Part shown: positions 25,032 through 32,155 of the stretch, one piece after another
How the letters are laid out: the number at the start of each line of letters is the position of its first letter
Numbering within the stretch: position 1 is the stretch's first letter
NCBI RefSeq assembly: GCF_006912135.1
Contig: NZ_VIRS01000048.1
Span: forward strand, 1 to 48,342
DNA length: 48,342 bases
Origin: Cryptosporangium phraense
GTDB taxonomy: Bacteria; Actinomycetota; Actinomycetes; Mycobacteriales; Cryptosporangiaceae
Reading direction: 5' to 3'
The notes under the pieces: model-generated
The model's input: only the letters and a program-made list of their open reading frames with translations
Told to the model about the DNA's origin: nothing
Database searches by the model: none
Program-made: the position numbers and the translations under genes

Positions 25032-26162
25032 TTACTCCTTGTCGGTCGGCTGCGAGGGGGCGATCGGCACGGCGCTCGACCGGACGACGATCGACGTCAC
25101 GGCCTTGTCGTGCAGGCACTGCCGTCCGGGGCGGTCCCACGTGCACCAGAGCAGGTCGGCGAGCTGCAGGGGGACGCCGCAGGGGAAGCTCGTCGCCGGG
25201 CTCGGCAAGGCCAGGATCAGCCAGCGGCGGATCGACTGCCCGAACGTGAGCGTCTGGTCGTCGACGACCCGGACCACGCGGATGCCGACCAGGCGTTTGC
25301 CGAGCGTCTGGCCGCTGTTCGCGGTGGCCGGGACCTCGTAGGCGAACCAGAGGCCGATCGTGAGGAGGATGATGATCCAGTTCAGGCGGGTCGCTTCGGA
25401 GGAGAGGGCCTCCTTGCCGAGCAGGACGTCGTTGACGACCGGGGCGACTTCCTGGGCGAACTGGTAGTAGAAGTAGCCGTTGACGACGATGCAGAGCAGG
25501 AACACCGCGAAGAGGTCGATGAGGCGGGCCACGACCCGGAGGCCCAGCGGGGCCAGTTTGGTCGTGTCGAGGGGCATCGTGGCGGTGGAGCCGGGGACGC
25601 GGATGTGTCCCGGTGGCACCGGCGGGAGCATCTGCGGGCCTTGCCCGCCCGGGCCGCCCGGTCCGCCGGACCCGGGCCGGCCGGGGCCGGGCTGGCCCCA
25701 GCGCCGCCCCGGCAGACTGGGCCGTCCCGGCGCATCCGGCCCGCCAGGCGCGCCTGGGCCGCCGGGAGCCCCCGGGGCGCCAGGAGCTCCAGCGTCGGGC
25801 CATCCCGGGCCGCCGGAATAGCCGGGCGCCTGAGGCGCACCGCCCACGCCAGGCGCACCGCCGGTCCCGGGCGCGCCGCCCACGCCAGGCGCACCGCCGG
25901 CGCCGGGTGCACCGCCCACGCCAGGCGCACCGCCGGTCCCGGACGCGCCACCCGTGCCGGGGCCGCCCGGGCCGGGGGGCGTCCAGTTCGGGGTCCAGCC
26001 CGCGGCGGCCGGCGACGGAGCGGCGGCGGGTTCGGCGGGCGGGGGGCCCGGCGGGGGCACGGCACCGACCGGCAGCGGGGCGCCGAGCCACTGCTCGCCG
26101 TCCCAATAACGCTGCGTGTCCGGATCCGCCGGGTCGGGATACCAACCGGGGATCGGGGTCAC
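25032..26162 (-). CDS. RDD family membrane protein with PGWYPDP domain and collagen-like repeat
   Basis: Predicted membrane protein of 376 aa in three parts. An N-terminal DUF2510 motif (PGWYPDPADPDTQRYWDGEQW) is typical of actinobacterial membrane proteins. A long Gly/Pro/Ala region follows, with tandem GGAPGV/GGAPGA/GGAPGT units at about 70-110 and GAPGAPGGPG runs. The C-terminal RDD domain (about 205-345) has three hydrophobic segments and the expected Arg (LGLRVVARLIDLF) and QTLGKRLVGIRVV. RDD proteins are implicated in ion or solute exchange, but the function here is unknown. The GTG start has GAGGTG five bases upstream. It leads an operon with the aminotransferase. Confidence 0.85.
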   Translation of the reverse strand: MTPIPGWYPDPADPDTQRYWDGEQWLGAPLPVGAVPPPGPPPAEPAAAPSPAAAGWTPNWTPPGPGGPGTGGASGTGGAPGVGGAPGAGGAPGVGGAPGTGGAPGVGGAPQAPGYSGGPGWPDAGAPGAPGAPGGPGAPGGPDAPGRPSLPGRRWGQPGPGRPGSGGPGGPGGQGPQMLPPVPPGHIRVPGSTATMPLDTTKLAPLGLRVVARLIDLFAVFLLCIVVNGYFYYQFAQEVAPVVNDVLLGKEALSSEATRLNWIIILLTIGLWFAYEVPATANSGQTLGKRLVGIRVVRVVDDQTLTFGQSIRRWLILALPSPATSFPCGVPLQLADLLWCTWDRPGRQCLHDKAVTSIVVRSSAVPIAPSQPTDKE

Positions 26163-26497
26163 CGGATCACCTCACACCTACTCTGCCGATTCGTTGCGCG
26201 TCTGGATGCCATCCTGCCGTACGGCCGGAACAGGCAGCCCACCCGCACAACGCAGAGCCGCCGCTCCGCGTGCCTGCGGGGGTCGTGGCACACGGAACGG
26301 CGGCGTCGTGGCTCGGGGGCCGCGGGGGGTGGCCGCGCCGAGCCGACCGGCCAGGACCACGGGGGGAGGTCCGAGCCGGAGCTAGATGCGAGAGTCGCCC
26401 GTGGGGGTCCGCTCACCTGCGGTGCGGGGGGTCCGTAGGTGCGGGGGCGACCCTCGCAACAGCGACATCGGCCCGCCCCGCCCCACCCACAGACAAA
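26163..26497. other. Spacer between the RDD gene and the allG-like gene
   Basis: 335 bases with no gene. It holds the promoter side of the RDD operon and a long imperfect inverted repeat just past the allG stop (26388-26457). G-runs such as ggggtccg repeat within the loop. Nothing else was recognised. Confidence 0.5.
26388..26457. other. Long imperfect stem-loop downstream of allG
   Basis: Arms GCGAGAGTCGCCC (26388-26400) and GGGCGACCCTCGC (26445-26457) pair with one mismatch. The 44-base loop has its own partial repeats (ggtccg, cacctgcgg/taggtgcgg). It lies about 40 bases past the allG stop, so it may terminate or protect the allH-fdrA-allG transcript, but it lacks a T tract. Confidence 0.4.
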
Positions 26498-27910
26498 TCA
26501 GACGCTGCCACCGCCCTGCACCACATCAGCACCCGCACCGAGCGCCTCCAGCGCCCCGACGAAGCACTCCATCGGCGGCGTCACCAGCCCCGCACCGACC
26601 TGCCCGACCCCGGCGACCCGGCCCGCCATACCGGTGTTGATCTGCGGCAACACCCCGGACCGCACGACCTTCGTGACGTCGATCCCGGTCGCCGCGCCCC
26701 GGAAATCGAGGATCGGCAGCCCGTAGGCCGGGTTCTCCCCGGTCGTGATCCCGTACATCTCCCGACTGGTCTTCAGCGCGTCCGCGACCGTCCCCCCGAC
26801 GAACCGGACGATCGCCGGCGCGCTCGCCATCGCGAACCCCCCGATGCCCGCGGTCTCGGTGATCGCCGAGTCCCCGATGTCGGGGTTGGCGTCGTCCGGC
26901 CCGTACGAGCCGAGGAACAACCCCCGCGGAGTCAGCGCCGGCCCGGTGAACCACTGCTCCCCGGTGCCCGACACCTGGATCCCGAAATCCGTCCCGTTCC
27001 GGGCCATCGTCGTCACGACCGTCGACCCGGGGATCCCGGCGGCGGCCGCGGTCTGCAGCTTGCAGGCCGGCATGACCAGGTTCAGGAAGAAGTGGTCGTT
27101 ACCGCCCACGAACCGGGCCACCGAGGCCACCTCCGACGAGGCCACCCCGGCGTCGATCATCGCCGGGAGCAGGTCCCGGAGCAGCATGAGCGTCCCGGCC
27201 CGGTTCCGGTTGTGACCCTCGTCGCCCATCTGGACCATCTGCGCGATGATCCCCTTGATGTCGACCGGACCGTGCTGGCGCACCGCGGCCTGCAGCGACG
27301 GCCCGAGCACGGCCGACATCCAGCGCAGCCGCTCGATCACCTCGGGCCCGTACGCGCCGTAGCGCAGCACCTTGCCCAGGCCCTCGTTGAGCGAGCACCA
27401 CGACGTGCGGTCGTGGGCCTCGTCCCGCAGGACGAACACCCACATCGACGGCGACACCACCCCGGCCATCGGCCCGACCCCGCCGTCGGAGTGGCACGGC
27501 GCCCATTCGACGCCCCCGCCCGCGAGCAGTCGTTCGGCCGATTCGACGTCGGACGCGAGCCCTTCGAACAGGGCCGCGCCGATCAGAGCGCCCCGGAGAG
27601 GCCCGGAGGCCCGCTCCCAGGTGATCGGTGGTCCCGCGTGCCGGAACTGACCCGCGGTCAGACCCACCACTTCCGACGCCGGGCGGACGTCCACCAGCGA
27701 TGCACCGGCGGCCAGCATCCGCTCGAGCGCGGTGGCGTTGGCCGCGAGCCGGCGCGGATCGGCCATCACTCGGGCCAGCGCGTCGGCCGAGCCCACCGGC
27801 GGCTGCCAGGCGACCTGCGACACCGGGGCGGCCTGGGCGGTGAGCGCCTCGGCGAAGAGCTCGGCCCCGGCGGTGACGACCGTCGGTTCTCCGGACAGCA
27901 AGCTGGTCAT
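26498..27910 (-). CDS. allG: DUF1116 protein, AllG-like oxamate carbamoyltransferase subunit
   Basis: Matches the YlbE/YahG (DUF1116) family, 470 aa. In Escherichia coli the three proteins AllF (FdrA), AllG and AllH together form the oxamate carbamoyltransferase that converts oxalurate and phosphate into oxamate and carbamoyl phosphate at the end of allantoin breakdown. Conserved stretches seen here: CHSDGGVGPMAGVVSPSMWVF, MGDEGHNRNRAGTLMLLRDLLP and FVGGNDHFFLNLVMPACK. The ATG overlaps the fdrA stop by four bases (ATGA), so this is the third gene of the operon. Assignment of reaction is by family and gene order; the natural substrate in this organism is not shown. Confidence 0.85.
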   Translation of the reverse strand: MTSLLSGEPTVVTAGAELFAEALTAQAAPVSQVAWQPPVGSADALARVMADPRRLAANATALERMLAAGASLVDVRPASEVVGLTAGQFRHAGPPITWERASGPLRGALIGAALFEGLASDVESAERLLAGGGVEWAPCHSDGGVGPMAGVVSPSMWVFVLRDEAHDRTSWCSLNEGLGKVLRYGAYGPEVIERLRWMSAVLGPSLQAAVRQHGPVDIKGIIAQMVQMGDEGHNRNRAGTLMLLRDLLPAMIDAGVASSEVASVARFVGGNDHFFLNLVMPACKLQTAAAAGIPGSTVVTTMARNGTDFGIQVSGTGEQWFTGPALTPRGLFLGSYGPDDANPDIGDSAITETAGIGGFAMASAPAIVRFVGGTVADALKTSREMYGITTGENPAYGLPILDFRGAATGIDVTKVVRSGVLPQINTGMAGRVAGVGQVGAGLVTPPMECFVGALEALGAGADVVQGGGSV

Positions 27911-29412
27911 TCCGTCACCTCGTCGGGCTTCAGGATCGCGACGGCCTCGCGGGCCGCCTCGGCGTTGGACGAGAACACCCGAGCGCCCACGCCTTGGAGC
28001 TCGGTTGCCTGGCGTGAGGCCCCCTGCGGATCGCCGGCGCTGCCGACCAGCGCGATCACCACGTCGAACGGGCGATCCGCCGCCCCCAACGCCGCGGCGA
28101 TCGCGGGCGCCAGCTCGGACGCCGGGTCGGGGTGCGCGCCGTGGCCGAGAACGACGTCCATCAGCACGACCCGGGTATCCGGATCAGCGGCCTCCGACGC
28201 CAGCCGGGCCAGCCGCAGTGTCCCGTCGATCATCGGGTGCGGACGCCCGGCGGTCAGCGCGTCGTCGCCGAAGTCGAGCATCGCGTGCCCGTCGGCCTTC
28301 AGGTCGGCGCCGATCGTCCAGGCCGGGTCCAGCGGGATGTTCGACACGATCGGCCCGAGCGCGGCCGACGCGATCACCATCGCCTCGTCGCAGAGAGTTC
28401 CGCCGCTGTAGATCCCGCGCAGGTTGCCGGTGCCGAACGAGAACGGCGCGACCAGGTCCGGCCCTTCGTCCGACGGCAGCCAGCGGGGCCACGGCGACGG
28501 CGCCGTCTTCCCGAGAACGCCCAGGACCTCGGTCACGACCGCGGTCAGGTCCGGCCGGCCGCCGCCGAGCAGCCCGAACACCACCGGCTTGGAGAGCCCG
28601 GCGGCGTGCTCGCGCACCGCGTCGGCCACCGCGGGCGCCGGGGGCTTCGAGATGACCAGGATCACCTCGGTCGCCGGGTCGGCGCCCAGCGCGTCGAGCG
28701 CGGCCAGCGTCGAGCGGCCCGCGACCGCGGCCGACAGGTCGCGCCCGCCGACGCCGAGGCAGTGCGAGATACCGACGCCGGCCGCGTCGAGCAGCGTGAG
28801 TACCTGCTGGGCACCGGTGCCGGACGCGGCGACGATCCCGACCGGGCCCGGCCGCACGACGTTCGCGAAGCCCAGGCCGAGGCCGCCGACGACCGCGGTA
28901 CCGCAGTCCGGGCCCATCACCAGCAGGCCGCGCTCGGCCGCCCGGTCCTTGAGCGCGATCTCCTGCTCGACCGGCACGTTGTCGCTGAACACGAGCACGT
29001 TCGCGCCCGCGTCGAGGGCGTCCATCGCGTCGGCGAACGCGTAACGGCCCGGGGTCGAGATCAGCGCCAGGTTCGCGTCGGCGGCCCGCACGGCGGCGCC
29101 GACCGTGCGCGGAGGTGGCAGCGTGCTGTCGCCGGTGGCCGGCGGCGCCTTCGCGGCCAGGGCCGACTCGAGCGCGGCGACGGCCGCGTCCCGGGTCGGC
29201 TCGTCCGCCGTCGCGATCGCGACGACCATGTCGCCGGCCGTCGCGTCGGCCGGCGGCTCGAACCCCATGCCCGCGATCAGCTCGAGGTTCAGCTCGGTGC
29301 CCATCGCGACCATCGCGCCGGTCACCCCGGGTAGGCCGCTGACGGCCTGACTCACCTGCAGGAGCTGCACCGAGTCGCGGTAGGTCCCGCGCCTGACTTC
29401 AACGTGACGCAC
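27907..29412 (-). CDS. fdrA: FdrA/AllF, succinyl-CoA synthetase-like carbamoyltransferase subunit
   Basis: The 501-aa protein has the CoA-ligase-like fold of FdrA. Landmarks: an N-terminal VEVRRGTYRDSVQLLQVSQ, the Rossmann segment LISTPGRYAFADAMDALDAGANVLVFSDNVP, the GPDCGTAVVGG motif and VGIVAASGTGAQQ in the place of the CoA-synthetase signature. DVVLGHGAHPDPA may correspond to the phosphohistidine loop of SucD-like proteins. With AllG and AllH it forms the oxamate carbamoyltransferase complex in E. coli. The GTG start has GGAGGG immediately upstream and overlaps the allH stop by 14 bases. No carbamate kinase (allK) is present in the window to use carbamoyl phosphate. Confidence 0.87.
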   Translation of the reverse strand: MRHVEVRRGTYRDSVQLLQVSQAVSGLPGVTGAMVAMGTELNLELIAGMGFEPPADATAGDMVVAIATADEPTRDAAVAALESALAAKAPPATGDSTLPPPRTVGAAVRAADANLALISTPGRYAFADAMDALDAGANVLVFSDNVPVEQEIALKDRAAERGLLVMGPDCGTAVVGGLGLGFANVVRPGPVGIVAASGTGAQQVLTLLDAAGVGISHCLGVGGRDLSAAVAGRSTLAALDALGADPATEVILVISKPPAPAVADAVREHAAGLSKPVVFGLLGGGRPDLTAVVTEVLGVLGKTAPSPWPRWLPSDEGPDLVAPFSFGTGNLRGIYSGGTLCDEAMVIASAALGPIVSNIPLDPAWTIGADLKADGHAMLDFGDDALTAGRPHPMIDGTLRLARLASEAADPDTRVVLMDVVLGHGAHPDPASELAPAIAAALGAADRPFDVVIALVGSAGDPQGASRQATELQGVGARVFSSNAEAAREAVAILKPDEVTE

Positions 29413-30130
29413 TTGCCCTCCCTTCCGTCAGAACTTCCAAGCCCATGCGGACGCCGTGTAGCAGGCCTTTTCCCGAGGTATGCCCGATCGCGAGCAGGGC
29501 GTCGATGGCGGGATCGAGGCGGTCGGCCGGGTCGGTGAGGACGGCGGCCAGTTCGGGGATGCATTCGCCCTGGGTGGCGTGGCGCAGGAGGAGGGCGGAG
29601 ACCGGGGTGGTCGCCGTCTCCGGGTGGGCTGCCAGCTCCCGGGTGACCATCGAGCCCAGTACCTCGCCGTGCGGGTGGGCGGCGGCGACCAGGGTGACCA
29701 GGGCGCCGGCGAGGATGTCGTCGCCCAGTGGGGTCAGCCCGTCACCCCGACCGAGCAGTGTTCCCACGTTCAACTCGGTTGCGCCGATGCCCACGGGCCG
29801 AATTGCTCGCTGCCGGGCGTAGGGATCGTCGTGGAGGACGGGGCGGGAGGGCTGCCACCAGCGGGTGACCGCGACCGTCAGTCCCGGCAGGTGGACCTGC
29901 CCGTCGCCGACCTCGGCGGTGCTCCCGACGGTCGCGGACGGGACCGGGACGCCGGGGCCCAGGACCAGCGCGCACGGGACGCGGACGGCCTCGGCCGACG
30001 TGACGCAGAACGGGCCGACGTAGAGCGCGGCCGAGAGCGAGGCGATGACCGGCAGGGGCTGCACCGGACCGGTCAGAATCGGGGCAACCGAGACGGACGC
30101 GGCGCACGGCAGCGTCGTGTGCACGTCCAT
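29399..30130 (-). CDS. allH: DUF2877 protein, AllH-like oxamate carbamoyltransferase subunit
   Basis: Third component of the AllFGH set, 243 aa. The diagnostic DUF2877 motif appears as GRGDGLTPLGDDILAGAL, where family members read GLGPGLTPSGDD. The C-terminus IGHTSGKGLLHGVRMGLE is also typical. The start is ATG 30130, with AGGGGG just upstream. It is the first gene of the allH-fdrA-allG operon and lies 51 bp from the divergent PucR regulator. In E. coli the gene order is fdrA-allG-allH; here allH leads. Confidence 0.82.
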   Translation of the reverse strand: MDVHTTLPCAASVSVAPILTGPVQPLPVIASLSAALYVGPFCVTSAEAVRVPCALVLGPGVPVPSATVGSTAEVGDGQVHLPGLTVAVTRWWQPSRPVLHDDPYARQRAIRPVGIGATELNVGTLLGRGDGLTPLGDDILAGALVTLVAAAHPHGEVLGSMVTRELAAHPETATTPVSALLLRHATQGECIPELAAVLTDPADRLDPAIDALLAIGHTSGKGLLHGVRMGLEVLTEGRASASR

Positions 30131-30152
30131 CCCACCCCCTTTCACCGAGCAG

Positions 30153-30174
30153 ACCGTAAATCCGCGTCTACGGT
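30153..30174. promoter_or_regulatory. Inverted repeat ACCGTA-N10-TACGGT, likely PucR operator
   Basis: Perfect 6-bp arms (30153-30158 and 30169-30174) separated by ten bases, about one helical turn and a half centre to centre, inside the 51-bp gap between allH and the PucR gene. The position could let one dimer control both divergent promoters. The repeat is seen directly; its binding protein is inferred from adjacency. Confidence 0.55.
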
Positions 30175-30181
30175 GGTCGGC

Positions 30182-31852
30182 ATGGGAAGAATTGCCAAGG
30201 ATGGCCGGGTACCTTCGGCCAATTTGACGGCATCTCCGGTCGGGTTGCCAGTGCGTGACGTGCTCGAGGCGAGCTCGTTGACCGGGGCCCGCGTGCTGGC
30301 CGGCGACACCGGGCTGGACCGGGTGGTGCAGCGGCTGAACGTGATGGAGGTGCCCGACATTCTTCCCTGGGTGAAGCCGCACGAGCTGCTGCTCACGACC
30401 GGGTATCCGCTGCGTCACTATCCCTCTTCGCTCGTTGATCTCGTGCGGGATCTGGACGAGCGGGGGCTGGCCGCGCTGGCCGTGAAGCCGCACCGGTACC
30501 TGGACGGGCTGCCGGCCGACGTGCTGGCCGAGGCCGACCGCCGGGGTTTTCCGATCATCGAGGTCACGGCCGAGATCGGGTTCGACGACATCCTCAACGA
30601 CGTGCTGAGCGCGCTGCTGCACCGGCAGGCCTCGGTGCTGGCCCGCTCGGACGAGGTGCACCGCGCGCTGGTCGGCGTCGTTCTGGAGGGCGGGGACCTG
30701 TCCGACCTGGCCGCCGAGCTGACCCGGATCTTCGGCGGACCGGTCGTCGTGACGACGCCCGACGGGCGGGTCATCGCCGGCGCGGACGCGCTCCCCGACC
30801 TGCAGAGCACCGGCTGCTTCGACCCGACCGGGCGCTTCCGGGTGGACGAGGAACCGACCGGCGTCCGTCCGCATTCGGGTGGCTTCCACACGACGGTTCC
30901 GGTGGTCGCCGGGCGGATCGACCACGGGCGGATCGTCGCGTTCTCGGCTTCGCCGCTGGACGCCGCCGACGTGTACTCGCTGGAGCGGGCGGCGACGGTG
31001 GCCGCGCTCGCGGTCACCAAGCAGCTGGCGATCGACGCGGTCGAGGGCAAGTACCGGGCCGACTTCCTACGTGACCTGCTGACCGGACGGGTCGAGGACG
31101 TGCCGACCGCGGTCGCGCACGCCCGGACGCTGGGCTGGGACGTCGAGCGGCCGCTGGTCGCGGTGGTCGCCGAGCTGGACCCGGCGCACGAGACCGGGAC
31201 GGTGCCCGAACTCCGGCCGGTGCAGGAGCGGTTCGCGACGGCCTGGCAGTCGGTGGTGCGCTGGCGGGACGCTCGGGCGCCGGTCGTGAACTTCAACCAG
31301 GAGGTCGTGGTTCTGCTCGGGTTGCCCGGCCCTCATGCGTCGGCGGACATGATCGAACGGGCGGTCAACGACCTGGTACGGCAGGTCGTCGGCGACGGCG
31401 GGGGCGGGCGGCGGTCGTTCTCGCTCGGGATCTCCCGGCCCGCGCTGACGGCCCAGGAGCTGCCCCGGGCCTACGAGCAGGCCCGCAAGGCGGTGCGGAT
31501 CGGGCGGCGGCTGCACGGCGACGGGGCCCGGGCCAGCTTCGATCGGCTGGGGGTGCATCGGCTGCTGTCGTTGATCCCGGACACGTCGGAGCTGCGGGGG
31601 TTCGTCGAAGAGGTGCTGGGGGAGCTGGCGGCGGACACTCCGGAGAACGCGGATCTGCGCCGGACGCTGGCCGTGCTGCTGGAGACGAACTGCACGGTGG
31701 CGGAGGCGGCGCGGCGGCTGCATTTCCACTACAACACGCTGCGGTACCGGATCACGAAGCTGGAGAAGCTGGTCGGCCCGTTCACCGACGACGCGGCGCT
31801 GAGGTTGGACCTGGCGCTGGCGCTGCGGGTGCTGGAGATCCGAGGTCTGTAG
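30182..31852 (+). CDS. PucR-family transcriptional regulator
   Basis: Predicted 556-aa regulator of purine-type catabolism. It has the N-terminal PucR ligand domain (about 22-150: LPVRDVLEASSLTGARVLAG... PHELLLTTGYPLRH), a central GGDEF-like/CdaR domain, and a C-terminal HTH_30 helix-turn-helix (CTVAEAARRLHFHYNTLRYRITKLEKL). Family members sense purine degradation intermediates such as allantoin. It faces the allH-fdrA-allG operon across 51 bp with an inverted repeat between. The ATG at 30182 has a modest GGTGG upstream. The same protein could also control the NCS2/molybdenum hydroxylase genes 4-10 kb away, but this is inference. Confidence 0.92.
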   Translation: MGRIAKDGRVPSANLTASPVGLPVRDVLEASSLTGARVLAGDTGLDRVVQRLNVMEVPDILPWVKPHELLLTTGYPLRHYPSSLVDLVRDLDERGLAALAVKPHRYLDGLPADVLAEADRRGFPIIEVTAEIGFDDILNDVLSALLHRQASVLARSDEVHRALVGVVLEGGDLSDLAAELTRIFGGPVVVTTPDGRVIAGADALPDLQSTGCFDPTGRFRVDEEPTGVRPHSGGFHTTVPVVAGRIDHGRIVAFSASPLDAADVYSLERAATVAALAVTKQLAIDAVEGKYRADFLRDLLTGRVEDVPTAVAHARTLGWDVERPLVAVVAELDPAHETGTVPELRPVQERFATAWQSVVRWRDARAPVVNFNQEVVVLLGLPGPHASADMIERAVNDLVRQVVGDGGGGRRSFSLGISRPALTAQELPRAYEQARKAVRIGRRLHGDGARASFDRLGVHRLLSLIPDTSELRGFVEEVLGELAADTPENADLRRTLAVLLETNCTVAEAARRLHFHYNTLRYRITKLEKLVGPFTDDAALRLDLALALRVLEIRGL

Positions 31853-31865
31853 GAGACGTCCCTCG

Positions 31866-32027
31866 TCCCGGGACATCCCGTCCCAGCTCGGTTCCGTTGT
31901 GGGCCGGGTGGCCTACCTGCACTTCACCAACGGCACCACGCGGTGCCTCGGCACCAACAGTTTTCTGTGGGCGCAGCAGTACGGAACGGTGGACAAGATC
32001 CGGATTTCGTCGGCTTCGACCTGCTGA
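31866..32027 (+). pseudogene. Orphan C-terminal coding remnant, protein family unknown
   Basis: One frame ending in TGA at 32025-32027 reads like real protein for about 50 codons: SQLGSVVGRVAYLHFTNG, then TTRCLGTNSFLWAQQYG and TVDKIRISSASTC. Residue variety and wobble pattern differ from shadow frames, and two Cys residues suggest a secreted domain. There is no ATG and no ribosome site; in-frame GTGs at 31899 and 31908 are possible starts. The frame begins directly after the PucR stop, and a good terminator follows 16 bases after its own stop, which suggests the 3' end of an older gene whose 5' part was lost. I do not recognise the family. Confidence 0.5.
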
Positions 32028-32043
32028 GCGGGTGAATTGACGA

Positions 32044-32082
32044 GCGTGCCTCTCGGTCTTTGTGGCCGAGGGGCGCGTTTTT
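32044..32082 (+). terminator. Intrinsic terminator with U tract
   Basis: Stem arms 32044-32056 and 32066-32077 (with two G-U pairs) followed by TTTTT at 32078-32082. It is the most canonical terminator in the window and ends transcription from the PucR gene and the remnant. Confidence 0.85.
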
Positions 32083-32155
32083 CGTCTCAGTATCCTATTA
32101 GGTCCGGGTTGATCACATAGGAAAGAATCTCCTTGCTTCGAGGCGGGGAGTGCAC

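Larger units (their letters stand above)
31853..32155. other. Spacer with a coding remnant, terminator and upstream region of the HTH gene
   Basis: 303 bases between the PucR stop and the HTH-peptidoglycan gene. In order it holds the orphan coding remnant, a strong terminator, and an AT-richer stretch (tatcctattagg... cataggaaagaatc) that should contain the promoter of the downstream gene. No complete gene is present. Confidence 0.6.
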
